Program-made: the position numbers and the translations under genes
From: Thermodesulfobacteriota bacterium
GTDB taxonomy: Bacteria; Desulfobacterota; Thermodesulfobacteria; Thermodesulfobacteriales; Thermodesulfatatoraceae
Length of the DNA: 16,423 nt
NCBI GenBank assembly: GCA_013154385.1
Contig: JAADCO010000063.1
Span: forward strand, 1 to 16,423
Direction: 5' to 3'
Shown: positions 9,089-15,000 of the stretch, piece by piece
Numbering within the stretch: position 1 is the first letter of the stretch
Layout of the letters: each line of letters opens with the position of its first letter
Notes under the pieces: generated by a model
Databases searched by the model: none
What the model was told of the DNA's origin: nothing
Seen by the model: only the letters and a program-made list of their open reading frames with translations

Positions 9089-9117
9089 AATTTACTTTGA
9101 AAGGTGCCTATGAGCAA
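9089..9117 (-). promoter_or_regulatory. Weak candidate promoter for ffh
   Basis: On the minus strand TTGCTC (9117-9112) and TAAATT (9094-9089) are spaced by 17 bases. They match 3 and 4 of 6 consensus positions. The site spans the end of the M48 gene and the gap to ffh, where the gene set changes from RNR-related to translation-related. Read-through from nrdD is an equally good explanation. Confidence 0.3.
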
Positions 9118-9923
9118 TGAGGAGTTGGTATCTCCTTTCCCTTACCGTACTTGTGCGGCGCCGATTCGTAAATGGGCAACACCTTGGGAAGGAGTTCCTC
9201 AAGGTGCTTGATGCGCGCCTCATCGGGCGGATGGGTCGAGAGAAAGGCCGGCGGTTTGGGCCGATCCTTGCTGATGGCGAGCATCCTCTTCCAGAAGGCG
9301 ATGGCCTCGCGCGGATCGTAGCCGGCCTTGGCCATGAGATAGAGGCCGATGGTGTCGGCCTCGAACTCCTGCTTGCGGCTGTAGGGGAGGATGACCCCCA
9401 CCGTAGCCCCCAGGCCGTAAGCGGTAAGGAAGATGCGCTTGGTGGTTTCGTTCTTGAAGTTGAGCACGTTGGCCAAGAGGACCTCGCCGAAGGCGGCCAC
9501 GAGCCCCAGACTCATGCGCTCGGCCCCGTGGCGGGCGATGGCGTGGCCGATCTCGTGCCCCAGCACCGTGGCCAAACCCGCCTCGTTTTTGACCAGGGGC
9601 AGGATGCCGGTGTAGACGAAGACCTTGCCCCCGGGCAGACAGAAGGCGTTGATGGTCTTCGGATCGTCTATGACCTTGAATTCCCAGTCGTAGTCCTTCC
9701 CCGTGGCCCGGGCGATGCGCATCCCGACCTCTTTGACGATCCCGTTCACCACGGGATCGTTGCAGAGCTTGACTTCCTTGAGGATCTCCTCGTAGGCCTG
9801 AAGGCCCAGACGCATCTCCGTCTGAGGGTCTATGAGGATGAGCTGATGCCGCCCGGTGACCGGGGCCGTGGCGCAGGCCGCCAGCAGACAAAGGAGAAAG
9901 AGTATCAGGGAACGCTTAAACAT
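9108..9923 (-). CDS. M48 family metallopeptidase, predicted lipoprotein
   Basis: A predicted zinc metalloprotease of the periplasm, related to the BepA/LoiP/Oma1 group that handles damaged or misfolded envelope proteins. The start at 9923 is chosen over an upstream extension because it gives a clean signal peptide: a short basic start, a hydrophobic run, and the lipobox LAAC with Cys17 as lipidation site. TGRHQLILIDPQTEMRLG follows, typical of the family. The zinc motif is HEIGH (123-127), and SRKQEFEAD supplies the third ligand (Glu186) and Asp190. The length of 271 residues matches single-domain members with no TPR region. It overlaps nrdG by 8 bases and has no close ribosome binding site, so it may be translated by coupling. 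Its substrate is unknown. Confidence 0.9.
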   Translation of the reverse strand: MFKRSLILFLLCLLAACATAPVTGRHQLILIDPQTEMRLGLQAYEEILKEVKLCNDPVVNGIVKEVGMRIARATGKDYDWEFKVIDDPKTINAFCLPGGKVFVYTGILPLVKNEAGLATVLGHEIGHAIARHGAERMSLGLVAAFGEVLLANVLNFKNETTKRIFLTAYGLGATVGVILPYSRKQEFEADTIGLYLMAKAGYDPREAIAFWKRMLAISKDRPKPPAFLSTHPPDEARIKHLEELLPKVLPIYESAPHKYGKGKEIPTPHCS

Positions 9924-10614
9924 GGCGCAGGACCACTTCTCCTCCGAGTCTTTCGGCCAGGAAGTCCCGCAGGGCGTGAAGCTCCTCCGGGCCGTAGAGG
10001 CCGAGATCAAGCTCCGGCTGTAACCGTTCGTATTCGCTCATGAACCTCTGGAGGGCCACCCTGGGCACCCTCTCGAGATAGGGGACCATCTCCGCCAGCT
10101 CCGCGCGGGAGACGAAGGCCGGCACGGCGGTGATCCGGACCTCGTGATCGAGCCCGCTTTCGGCGAGATAGGAAAGCGTTTCCGACACCGGGTCGAAACG
10201 GCCGGAGAGCTCCCCGTAGCGCGCGGGGCTCGTCTTGAAGTCCACGGCCACGTAGTCCACGAGCCCCTCTTCCGCCAGCTCCCGCACCACTTCCGGCGCG
10301 GAACCGTTGGTGTCGAGCTTGATGGCGAGCTTCGTCTCGGCCCGGATCATCTCCAGGAGATGCCGCAGATGGCGGGGATGAAGCGTGGGCTCTCCGCCGG
10401 TCACCACCACCCCGGTGATGAAACCCTCGCGCCTGGCGAGTTCCTCCAGGATGTCTTCGGGCGCAAGGGACGGGAGAGCCCTCAACCTGGCGGGGGAGAC
10501 GAGATCCACGTTGTAGCAGAAGGGGCAACGAAAGTTGCAGCCCCCGAAGAAGATCACCGCGGCCAGGTGGCCGGGAAAGTCAACGAGACTCGTCCCGCGA
10601 AACCCCTTTATCAT
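9916..10614 (-). CDS. nrdG: Anaerobic ribonucleotide reductase activating protein NrdG
   Basis: A radical SAM enzyme that would place the glycyl radical on the class III ribonucleotide reductase. The 232 residues begin IKGFRGTSLVDFPGHLAAVI, typical of the NrdG subgroup (TIGR02495-like). The 4Fe-4S cysteines are Cys26, Cys30 and Cys33 in CNFRCPFC. VVVTGGEPTL, near 70, contributes to SAM binding, and VDYVAVDFKT lies in the barrel. It starts 6 bases after the stop of the small glycyl-radical gene, which supports that protein as its substrate. The protein could be confused with pyruvate formate-lyase activases, but the nrdD context settles the role. Confidence 0.93.
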   Translation of the reverse strand: MIKGFRGTSLVDFPGHLAAVIFFGGCNFRCPFCYNVDLVSPARLRALPSLAPEDILEELARREGFITGVVVTGGEPTLHPRHLRHLLEMIRAETKLAIKLDTNGSAPEVVRELAEEGLVDYVAVDFKTSPARYGELSGRFDPVSETLSYLAESGLDHEVRITAVPAFVSRAELAEMVPYLERVPRVALQRFMSEYERLQPELDLGLYGPEELHALRDFLAERLGGEVVLRHV

Positions 10615-10620
10615 GACCCC

Positions 10621-10794
10621 TTACTTGCTGCAGGCGCAAACACCCAGCTTGCTCACCGGGATGTGCTTGCGTTCGGAGAACTCCTGCTGTTTGCCCTTGT
10701 TCCAGTTCTGCACCGGCCGAAAATAACCAACCACTCGAGAATAGACTTCGACCGGAATGGCCTTGACCTTCACCTTGGGGAGTTCGTTCCTCAT
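10621..10794 (-). CDS. Stand-alone glycyl-radical domain of class III RNR
   Basis: A 57-residue protein containing the glycyl-radical segment normally found at the C-terminus of NrdD: VEVYSRVVGYFRPVQNWNKG, followed by KQQEFSERK. Gly23 in RVVGY is the expected radical site. The C-terminus ends in CACSK, with Cys53 and Cys55. An upstream GTG (10803) is in frame but lies within the ribosome binding site AAAGGAGGTG (10801-10810), so the ATG at 10794 is the better start. The large NrdD chain just upstream has no RVxGY motif, so the two proteins probably act together as a split enzyme, with NrdG activating this one. The organisation recalls YfiD/GrcA, a separate glycyl-radical subunit of pyruvate formate-lyase, although YfiD is a repair spare and this one looks essential. 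The alternative is a C-terminal fragment cut off by mutation, which the dedicated ribosome binding site argues against. Confidence 0.88.
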   Translation of the reverse strand: MRNELPKVKVKAIPVEVYSRVVGYFRPVQNWNKGKQQEFSERKHIPVSKLGVCACSK

Positions 10795-10800
10795 GTGTGC

Positions 10801-10810
10801 CACCTCCTTT
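10801..10810 (-). promoter_or_regulatory. Strong ribosome binding site of the glycyl-radical gene
   Basis: AAAGGAGGTG on the minus strand begins on the last base of the nrdD stop codon and ends 6 bases before the ATG at 10794. It matches the anti-Shine-Dalgarno sequence almost fully. This decides the start and supports the small gene as independently translated, possibly at a higher level than nrdD. Confidence 0.85.
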
Positions 10811-12882
10811 TACGTAATGGGGCGATAAGCCTTGTCGGAAAGGAGCGAGAGTTCGACTTCGGGGATCTCGAACTCCCGTCCGTAGCGTTCCAGGGCCTCG
10901 TCGCTGTGCGGATAGGGGCAAACCGTGTGCTTGCCCGGGAGATAACCGTGCACCGGGCACACGGAGAAAGTGGGCGTGATGGAGAAGTAAGGCAGCTTGA
11001 AGCGCTGCACGATGGCCCGCACCAGGTTCTTCACCATGGTGGTGTCGGGGATCTCCTCCCCGATGAAGAGATGGACCACCGTGCCGCCGGTGAAGAGCGT
11101 CTGCAGATCGTCCTGATGCGTAAGGATCTCGAAGACGTCGTCGGTGTAGTTCACGGGAAGGTGCACGGAATTCGTGTAGTAGGGAATCTCTTCGGTGCCC
11201 GCGGTCTTGATGCTCGAAAACCGGCTCCGGTCGAGCTTGGCCAGGCGATAGCTCGCCCCCTCGGCCGGAGTGGCCTCGAGGTTGTAGAGGTTTCCGGTCT
11301 CTTCCTGGAACTGGGTGATCTTGTCCCGCATGAAGAGCAAGACCTTCTTGGCCCATTCCTTGCCCGCCTCGGTGTAGATGGGCTCGCCGAGGAAGTTGAG
11401 GCAGGCCTCGTTCATCCCGAGGATGCCGATGGTGGAGAAGTGGTTGGTCCAATAGGACCCGGTCTTTTCCTTCACGCCGGACAAGTAGACCCTCGAATAG
11501 GGATAGAGGCCGCGCTCGGTGAAGTCCTCGATGACCTTGCGCTTGATCTCAAGCGACACCTTGGCCAGCTCCATGAGATGCGAGAGACGATCGAAGAAGT
11601 CCTCCTCGCACGTGGCCAGATAGGCGATGCGCGGGAGATTGATGGTCACCACGCCGATGGAGCCGGTAAGAGGCGCGGAGCCGAAAAGCCCGCCCAGACG
11701 CTTGCGCAGCTCGCGGTTGTCGAGCCGCAGGCGGCAGCACATGGAGCGGGCGTCGTCGGGGTCCATGTCGGAGTTCACGAAGTTGGCGAAGTAAGGAATG
11801 CCGTACTTGCGGGTCATCTCCCACAGGGGTTCCAAGTTTTCGTTGTCCCAGTCGAACTCGCGGGTGATGTTGTAGGTCGGAATGGGGAAGGTGAAGATGC
11901 GCCCCTTGGCGTCACCGGCCATCATGAGCTCGCAGAAGGCGCGGTTGATGAGGTCCATCTCCTCCTGAAACTCGCCGTAGGTCTCGTTCTGCAAGCGCCC
12001 GCCCACGACGACCGCCTTCTTCTTGAAGCTCTCCGGAACCCGCAGGTCCATGGTGAGATTGGTGAAAGGGGTCTGAAAGCCCACCCGCGTGGGCACGTTG
12101 ACGTTGAAGAGGAATTCCTGAAGCCCCTGCTTGACTTCCTCGTAGGAGAGCTTGTCGTAGCGCACGAAGGGGGCCAGCAACGTGTCGAAGTTCGAAAAGG
12201 CCTGCGCCCCCGCGGCTTCCCCCTGAAGGGTGTAGAAGAAGTTGACGATCTGTCCGAGGGCGGAGCGAAAGTGCTTGGCCGGAGTGGATTCGACCTTTCC
12301 CGGCACCCCACCGAAACCCCGGAGGAGGAGGTCGTAGAGGTCCCAGCCCACACAGTAGGGGCCGAGGACCCCGAGGTCGTGGATGTGGAAGTCCCCTTCG
12401 CGATGGGCCTCGCCCACCATGGGAGGATAGAGCTTCGTCAGCCAGTAACGGGCCACCACCGAGGAAGAGATGTGGAAGTTGAGCCCCTGAAGGGAGTAGT
12501 TCATGTTCGAGTTTTCCTGGACACGCCAGTCCTCGCGGGTGAGATAGTCCTCGATGAGGTTGACCCCGTCCACGATGGCCTTGCCGATCTCCCGGGCCTG
12601 CTTGCGCTTTTCGCGGTAGAGGATGTAGGCCTTGGCCACCTCCGTCAGGCCGCGGGCGATGAGGGTGTCCTCGATGATGTCCTGGATCTGCTCGACGTGG
12701 GGGACGTTTCCGAACTTGAAGAAGGTCCGATAGAGCTTTAGGGCCACCTCGTTGGCCACTTCTTCGGCAATCTGCCGGTCGTCCTGACCAACGGCCTTGA
12801 CCGCCTTGTAAACGGCGTTGATGATCCGCCGCCTGTCAAAGGGCACAAAACTACCGTCTCGCTTGCGTACTAAGGGCTCCAT
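10810..12882 (-). CDS. nrdD: Anaerobic ribonucleoside-triphosphate reductase, large chain without glycyl-radical motif
   Basis: The catalytic chain of oxygen-sensitive class III RNR, which reduces ribonucleotides to deoxyribonucleotides. An ATP-cone occupies residues 1-90 (LVRKRDGSFVPFDRRRI), the allosteric site. The ten-stranded barrel follows: HIHDLG (167-171), Cys177 in PYCVGWDL, the finger-loop Cys382-Cys383 in RSMCCRL, and GSIGVVTINLPR. The C-terminal part has SITPTFSVCPVHGYLPG and TVCPYPH, with Cys642 and Cys655 as possible zinc ligands. The chain ends at residue 690 in KAYRPIT without the RVxGY glycyl-radical motif that complete NrdD proteins carry; that motif is in the next gene. The ATG at 12882 has a GGGAGGT ribosome binding site. 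A NrdR box and promoter lie upstream. Confidence 0.95.
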   Translation of the reverse strand: MEPLVRKRDGSFVPFDRRRIINAVYKAVKAVGQDDRQIAEEVANEVALKLYRTFFKFGNVPHVEQIQDIIEDTLIARGLTEVAKAYILYREKRKQAREIGKAIVDGVNLIEDYLTREDWRVQENSNMNYSLQGLNFHISSSVVARYWLTKLYPPMVGEAHREGDFHIHDLGVLGPYCVGWDLYDLLLRGFGGVPGKVESTPAKHFRSALGQIVNFFYTLQGEAAGAQAFSNFDTLLAPFVRYDKLSYEEVKQGLQEFLFNVNVPTRVGFQTPFTNLTMDLRVPESFKKKAVVVGGRLQNETYGEFQEEMDLINRAFCELMMAGDAKGRIFTFPIPTYNITREFDWDNENLEPLWEMTRKYGIPYFANFVNSDMDPDDARSMCCRLRLDNRELRKRLGGLFGSAPLTGSIGVVTINLPRIAYLATCEEDFFDRLSHLMELAKVSLEIKRKVIEDFTERGLYPYSRVYLSGVKEKTGSYWTNHFSTIGILGMNEACLNFLGEPIYTEAGKEWAKKVLLFMRDKITQFQEETGNLYNLEATPAEGASYRLAKLDRSRFSSIKTAGTEEIPYYTNSVHLPVNYTDDVFEILTHQDDLQTLFTGGTVVHLFIGEEIPDTTMVKNLVRAIVQRFKLPYFSITPTFSVCPVHGYLPGKHTVCPYPHSDEALERYGREFEIPEVELSLLSDKAYRPIT

Positions 12883-12916
12883 CTTTACCTCCCGGTGGGT
12901 TTCGGACAGCGCTTAC

Positions 12917-12945
12917 AAAATAAACCACGCCATAATGGATGTCAA
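12917..12945 (-). promoter_or_regulatory. Probable nrdD promoter
   Basis: On the minus strand a perfect -35, TTGACA (12945-12940), and TATTTT (12922-12917) are spaced by 17 bases. Transcription would begin near 12910, giving a leader of about 28 bases that contains the ribosome binding site. A degenerate NrdR box occupies the spacer, and a strong one lies just upstream. Confidence 0.65.
12925..12940. promoter_or_regulatory. Possible second, degenerate NrdR box
   Basis: CCACGCCATAATGGAT matches 9 of 16 positions of the NrdR consensus ACACWATATATWGTGT. Its centre is 32 bp from that of the strong box, the spacing expected of paired NrdR boxes (about three helical turns). It sits between the -35 and -10 of the nrdD promoter. 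On sequence alone it would not be called; the spacing is the argument. Confidence 0.4.
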
Positions 12946-12956
12946 CGGGAAATATA

Positions 12957-12972
12957 ACACAATATATTGTGG
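12957..12972. promoter_or_regulatory. NrdR box upstream of nrdD
   Basis: ACACAATATATTGTGG matches 15 of 16 positions of the NrdR consensus ACACWATATATWGTGT and contains the perfect 14-bp palindrome CACAATATATTGTG (12958-12971). NrdR represses ribonucleotide reductase genes in response to the ATP/dATP balance. The box lies about 75 bp before the nrdD start and about 54 bp upstream of the predicted transcription start. nrdR itself is not in the window. Confidence 0.85.
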
Positions 12973-12999
12973 TCCCTCCGCACGCGCCTGGTTCAACCT

Positions 13000-13021
13000 T
13001 TTCCCGGAAATCTTCCTGGAA
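13000..13021. repeat. Tandem TTCCnGGAA palindromes
   Basis: TTCCCGGAA (13001-13009) and TTCCTGGAA (13013-13021) are two 9-bp palindromes whose centres are 12 bp apart, roughly one helical turn. They lie in the divergent region between nrdD and the radical SAM/SPASM gene, about 100 bp before the latter. They look like an operator for a dimeric repressor or activator; I cannot name the protein. Confidence 0.4.
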
Positions 13022-13119
13022 AATGATATTTAGCTGAACTCGGTGTCACCAAACATTTCTCTTTATCTTTGACGTATTAAAAACTTGTATCGGCCAAAGC
13101 TTTCTCTTAATCAGAAGAT

Positions 13120-14421
13120 ATGCAGAACCTATTTCACGAAATCATGACTCGGCTTGAGAAAGGCTTTGCTTTCCCCGCGGTCAAGGGTGTCTATCATCCG
13201 CGTTTCGGCGACCTTTCGCGGCTGGAGGCCGTGCGGCTGGAGACCGCCGAGACCTCGTTCCAGCCGGAGGGCGGCACCGTCTTTCACGTCACGGTGACCG
13301 GACGCTGCAACGCCCGCTGTGAGGGCTGCATCAACGTCTCCCTCACCTGTGAAGACCGCCGGGAAGCGCTGAAGCTCTTTGAAGCCGATCCCGAACGCGA
13401 GGTCCAGGCCATCCTTACCCTGGCCCAGGAAGCCCCCAAGCCCATTACCGTGGCCTTCTACGGGGGCGAGCCCTTCCTCGCGCCGGAAAAGATGGATCTC
13501 ATGCGGCGTCTCCTGCGAGCCGCGCTGGGAGACGACGTGCGCTTCATGGTCTACACCAACGGCATGCTCCTCGACCAGGTCATCGAGAAGTATCCGGCCC
13601 TGATCGAGGACCTCTGGCTGATCTCCTTTTCCATAGACGGGCGCGAAGAGCAGCACGAAGCCGTAAGACGCGGAACGCGCCTTTCCCGCATCCAGGAGAA
13701 CATGGCCCGCTTGAAGACCGTGGCCCCGCACGTGCGCACGTTGGTGTGGTCCACCCTGCGGGAGGAGCAATCCCTCTACGATTGCTGGCTGGCCTTCCTC
13801 GAGCTCCACGAGCTGGGCCTCGGCGACTTCTTCTTCTACCACTTCCCCGAAACCGGCGAGCCCTTCCGCGACTTCGAAGACTACGTCAACCGCTACGAAG
13901 CCGAGTTCTCCGTTATCCTCTGGGAATTCCTCGAGCGCCTGCGGCGGGGCGAGATCATCCCCGTCGTCCACCTCAACGAGCTCCTGACCTTCATGCTCAC
14001 GGGCTACAGACGCGGGCACACGGCCTGCGGGGCGGAGCTGGCCGCCAACTTCGATCTCGTGGGCGGGCGCATCCTGGCCTGCGCGGACCTGCCTCCGGAA
14101 TTCGCCCTGGGCGAGATCACCCCCGAGGGCAAGGTGGTGTTGCGCTTAGAAGACCTCTCCTTCCTGGCCGCTTATCGTGAGCCCCTGGGATGCACGCGCT
14201 GCGGCATCGAGCCCTATTGCGGAGGGCGTTGCCCGGTGCAGGCCCTCACCGGCTCGCCCGTAAGGACCCTTCAGTACTGTCAGCTCCTGAGGCTCCACGT
14301 GGGGCTGGTCAAGGAGTCCCTGCCCGCGGTGCGGGAATCTCTCCGGAAAAACGGCCTCTCCCCGGAAGATCTCTATTGGAAAGCGGGATTTCTTGCTCGC
14401 TACACCGACGTGATCCCGTAA
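13120..14421 (+). CDS. Radical SAM/SPASM domain protein
   Basis: A 433-residue radical SAM enzyme of the kind that modifies peptides or proteins (sulfatase-maturase and RiPP-maturase-like). The 4Fe-4S motif is CNARCEGC (Cys63, Cys67, Cys70). VAFYGGEPFL gives the GGEP motif, and SFSIDGREEQHEAVR is typical of SPASM maturases. The C-terminal half has the SPASM cysteines: TACGAEL, LACADLP, GCTRCGIEPYCGGRCP and QYCQLL, enough for two auxiliary clusters. The ribosome binding site is weak (AGAAG). It is transcribed away from nrdD across a 237-base control region. No obvious precursor peptide or sulfatase lies beside it, so the substrate is unknown. An anSME-like protein or a heme- or thioether-forming enzyme are alternatives. 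Confidence 0.85.
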   Translation: MQNLFHEIMTRLEKGFAFPAVKGVYHPRFGDLSRLEAVRLETAETSFQPEGGTVFHVTVTGRCNARCEGCINVSLTCEDRREALKLFEADPEREVQAILTLAQEAPKPITVAFYGGEPFLAPEKMDLMRRLLRAALGDDVRFMVYTNGMLLDQVIEKYPALIEDLWLISFSIDGREEQHEAVRRGTRLSRIQENMARLKTVAPHVRTLVWSTLREEQSLYDCWLAFLELHELGLGDFFFYHFPETGEPFRDFEDYVNRYEAEFSVILWEFLERLRRGEIIPVVHLNELLTFMLTGYRRGHTACGAELAANFDLVGGRILACADLPPEFALGEITPEGKVVLRLEDLSFLAAYREPLGCTRCGIEPYCGGRCPVQALTGSPVRTLQYCQLLRLHVGLVKESLPAVRESLRKNGLSPEDLYWKAGFLARYTDVIP

Positions 14422-14466
14422 GCTCCCGTTTTTATGGCCTGAAGTCCGTTTTTCGAATAGGATTTC

Positions 14467-15000
14467 ATGAAAGTTTGTGCTATTCTAAGAATGATGCCTC
14501 TCGTAAGCTGTGAATGCGAAACCGGTGTCTGTGAATGCGCCCTTGATCCCTTCCGGGAGACGCGCGAGGAGATCGTCCGTTTCCTGGTGGAGAAAAAGGG
14601 CTATCGTCCGGAGGAGATCCGGCTCCTCGTGCCCCTGGTGGTGGAGATTCCGGGCAAGCGCCTCTACACCAAGGCGGACATCGTCGTCGAACTGGACGGG
14701 CGCCCCGCCATCTGCCTCCGCCTGAACGAGGGCTCCGTGGTCAGCCGGGAGCGGGGCACCATTGCCGCGGCGCGCCTGCTCAACCCCGAGGCCCCGCCGC
14801 CCATCTGCGTGCAGGGAAACGGAGAGGAATACTCCGTCCTCGACACCCAGACCAAGAAGCCCGTGGGGCACAGCCTGGAGGACATCCCTTCGCGGGAGGA
14901 GATGCTCAAGATCCTCGAGACTCGAAAACCTCGCCCGCTTTCTCCGAAGCAGATCGAAGCCGAAAAGAAGATCCTCTTCTTCTACGACGGCGTAGGGTGA
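14467..15000 (+). CDS. HsdR N-terminal-like domain protein (stand-alone)
   Basis: A 177-residue protein resembling the HSDR_N_2 group, the N-terminal endonuclease-like domain of type I restriction enzymes, but with no helicase or methylase partner. DPFRETREEIVRFLVEKKGY and ADIVVELDGRPAI match the domain. The catalytic ExK that should follow is replaced by LRLNEG, so nuclease activity is doubtful. Similar short proteins, with the segment SVVSRERGTIAAARLL, are in my recollection widespread in anaerobic Desulfobacterota. The N-terminus holds CECETGVCEC (Cys15, Cys17, Cys22, Cys24), a possible metal site. AGGA lies 4 bases before the ATG at 14467; ATGs at 14491 or 14494 would keep the cysteines. 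Its last bases overlap the next gene in GTGA. The function is unknown. Confidence 0.7.
   Translation: MKVCAILRMMPLVSCECETGVCECALDPFRETREEIVRFLVEKKGYRPEEIRLLVPLVVEIPGKRLYTKADIVVELDGRPAICLRLNEGSVVSRERGTIAAARLLNPEAPPPICVQGNGEEYSVLDTQTKKPVGHSLEDIPSREEMLKILETRKPRPLSPKQIEAEKKILFFYDGVG

Noticed and set aside
7760..9100. 446-codon open frame opposite ffh, and a similar 436-codon frame opposite ruvB (4479-5789)
   Set aside because: Both mirror conserved genes, have no domain features and no ribosome binding sites. They are GC-driven shadows.
9924..10010. Upstream extension of the M48 protein to 10010
   Set aside because: The extension overlaps nrdG and would bury the signal peptide and lipobox, which require the start at 9923.
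10795..10803. GTG start for the glycyl-radical gene
   Set aside because: The GTG lies within the ribosome binding site; the ATG at 10794 has ideal spacing.
10144..12741. 865-codon open frame on the + strand opposite nrdD and nrdG
   Set aside because: It is antisense to recognisable nrdD, the glycyl-radical gene and nrdG. It has His/Val/Glu-rich composition with no family motifs, as expected from the complement of GC-rich codons.
12935..13033. Possible 33-residue peptide (from ATG 12935) in the nrdD-radical SAM gap, a candidate RiPP precursor
   Set aside because: It runs through the NrdR box and the tandem palindromes, has no ribosome binding site and only one Cys, and lacks a leader-core pattern. 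The DNA is better explained as control sequence.
14427..14453. Direct repeat of CCGTTTTT between the radical SAM/SPASM gene and the HsdR-like gene
   Set aside because: Only two short T-rich copies with no stem before them; not a terminator and probably chance.
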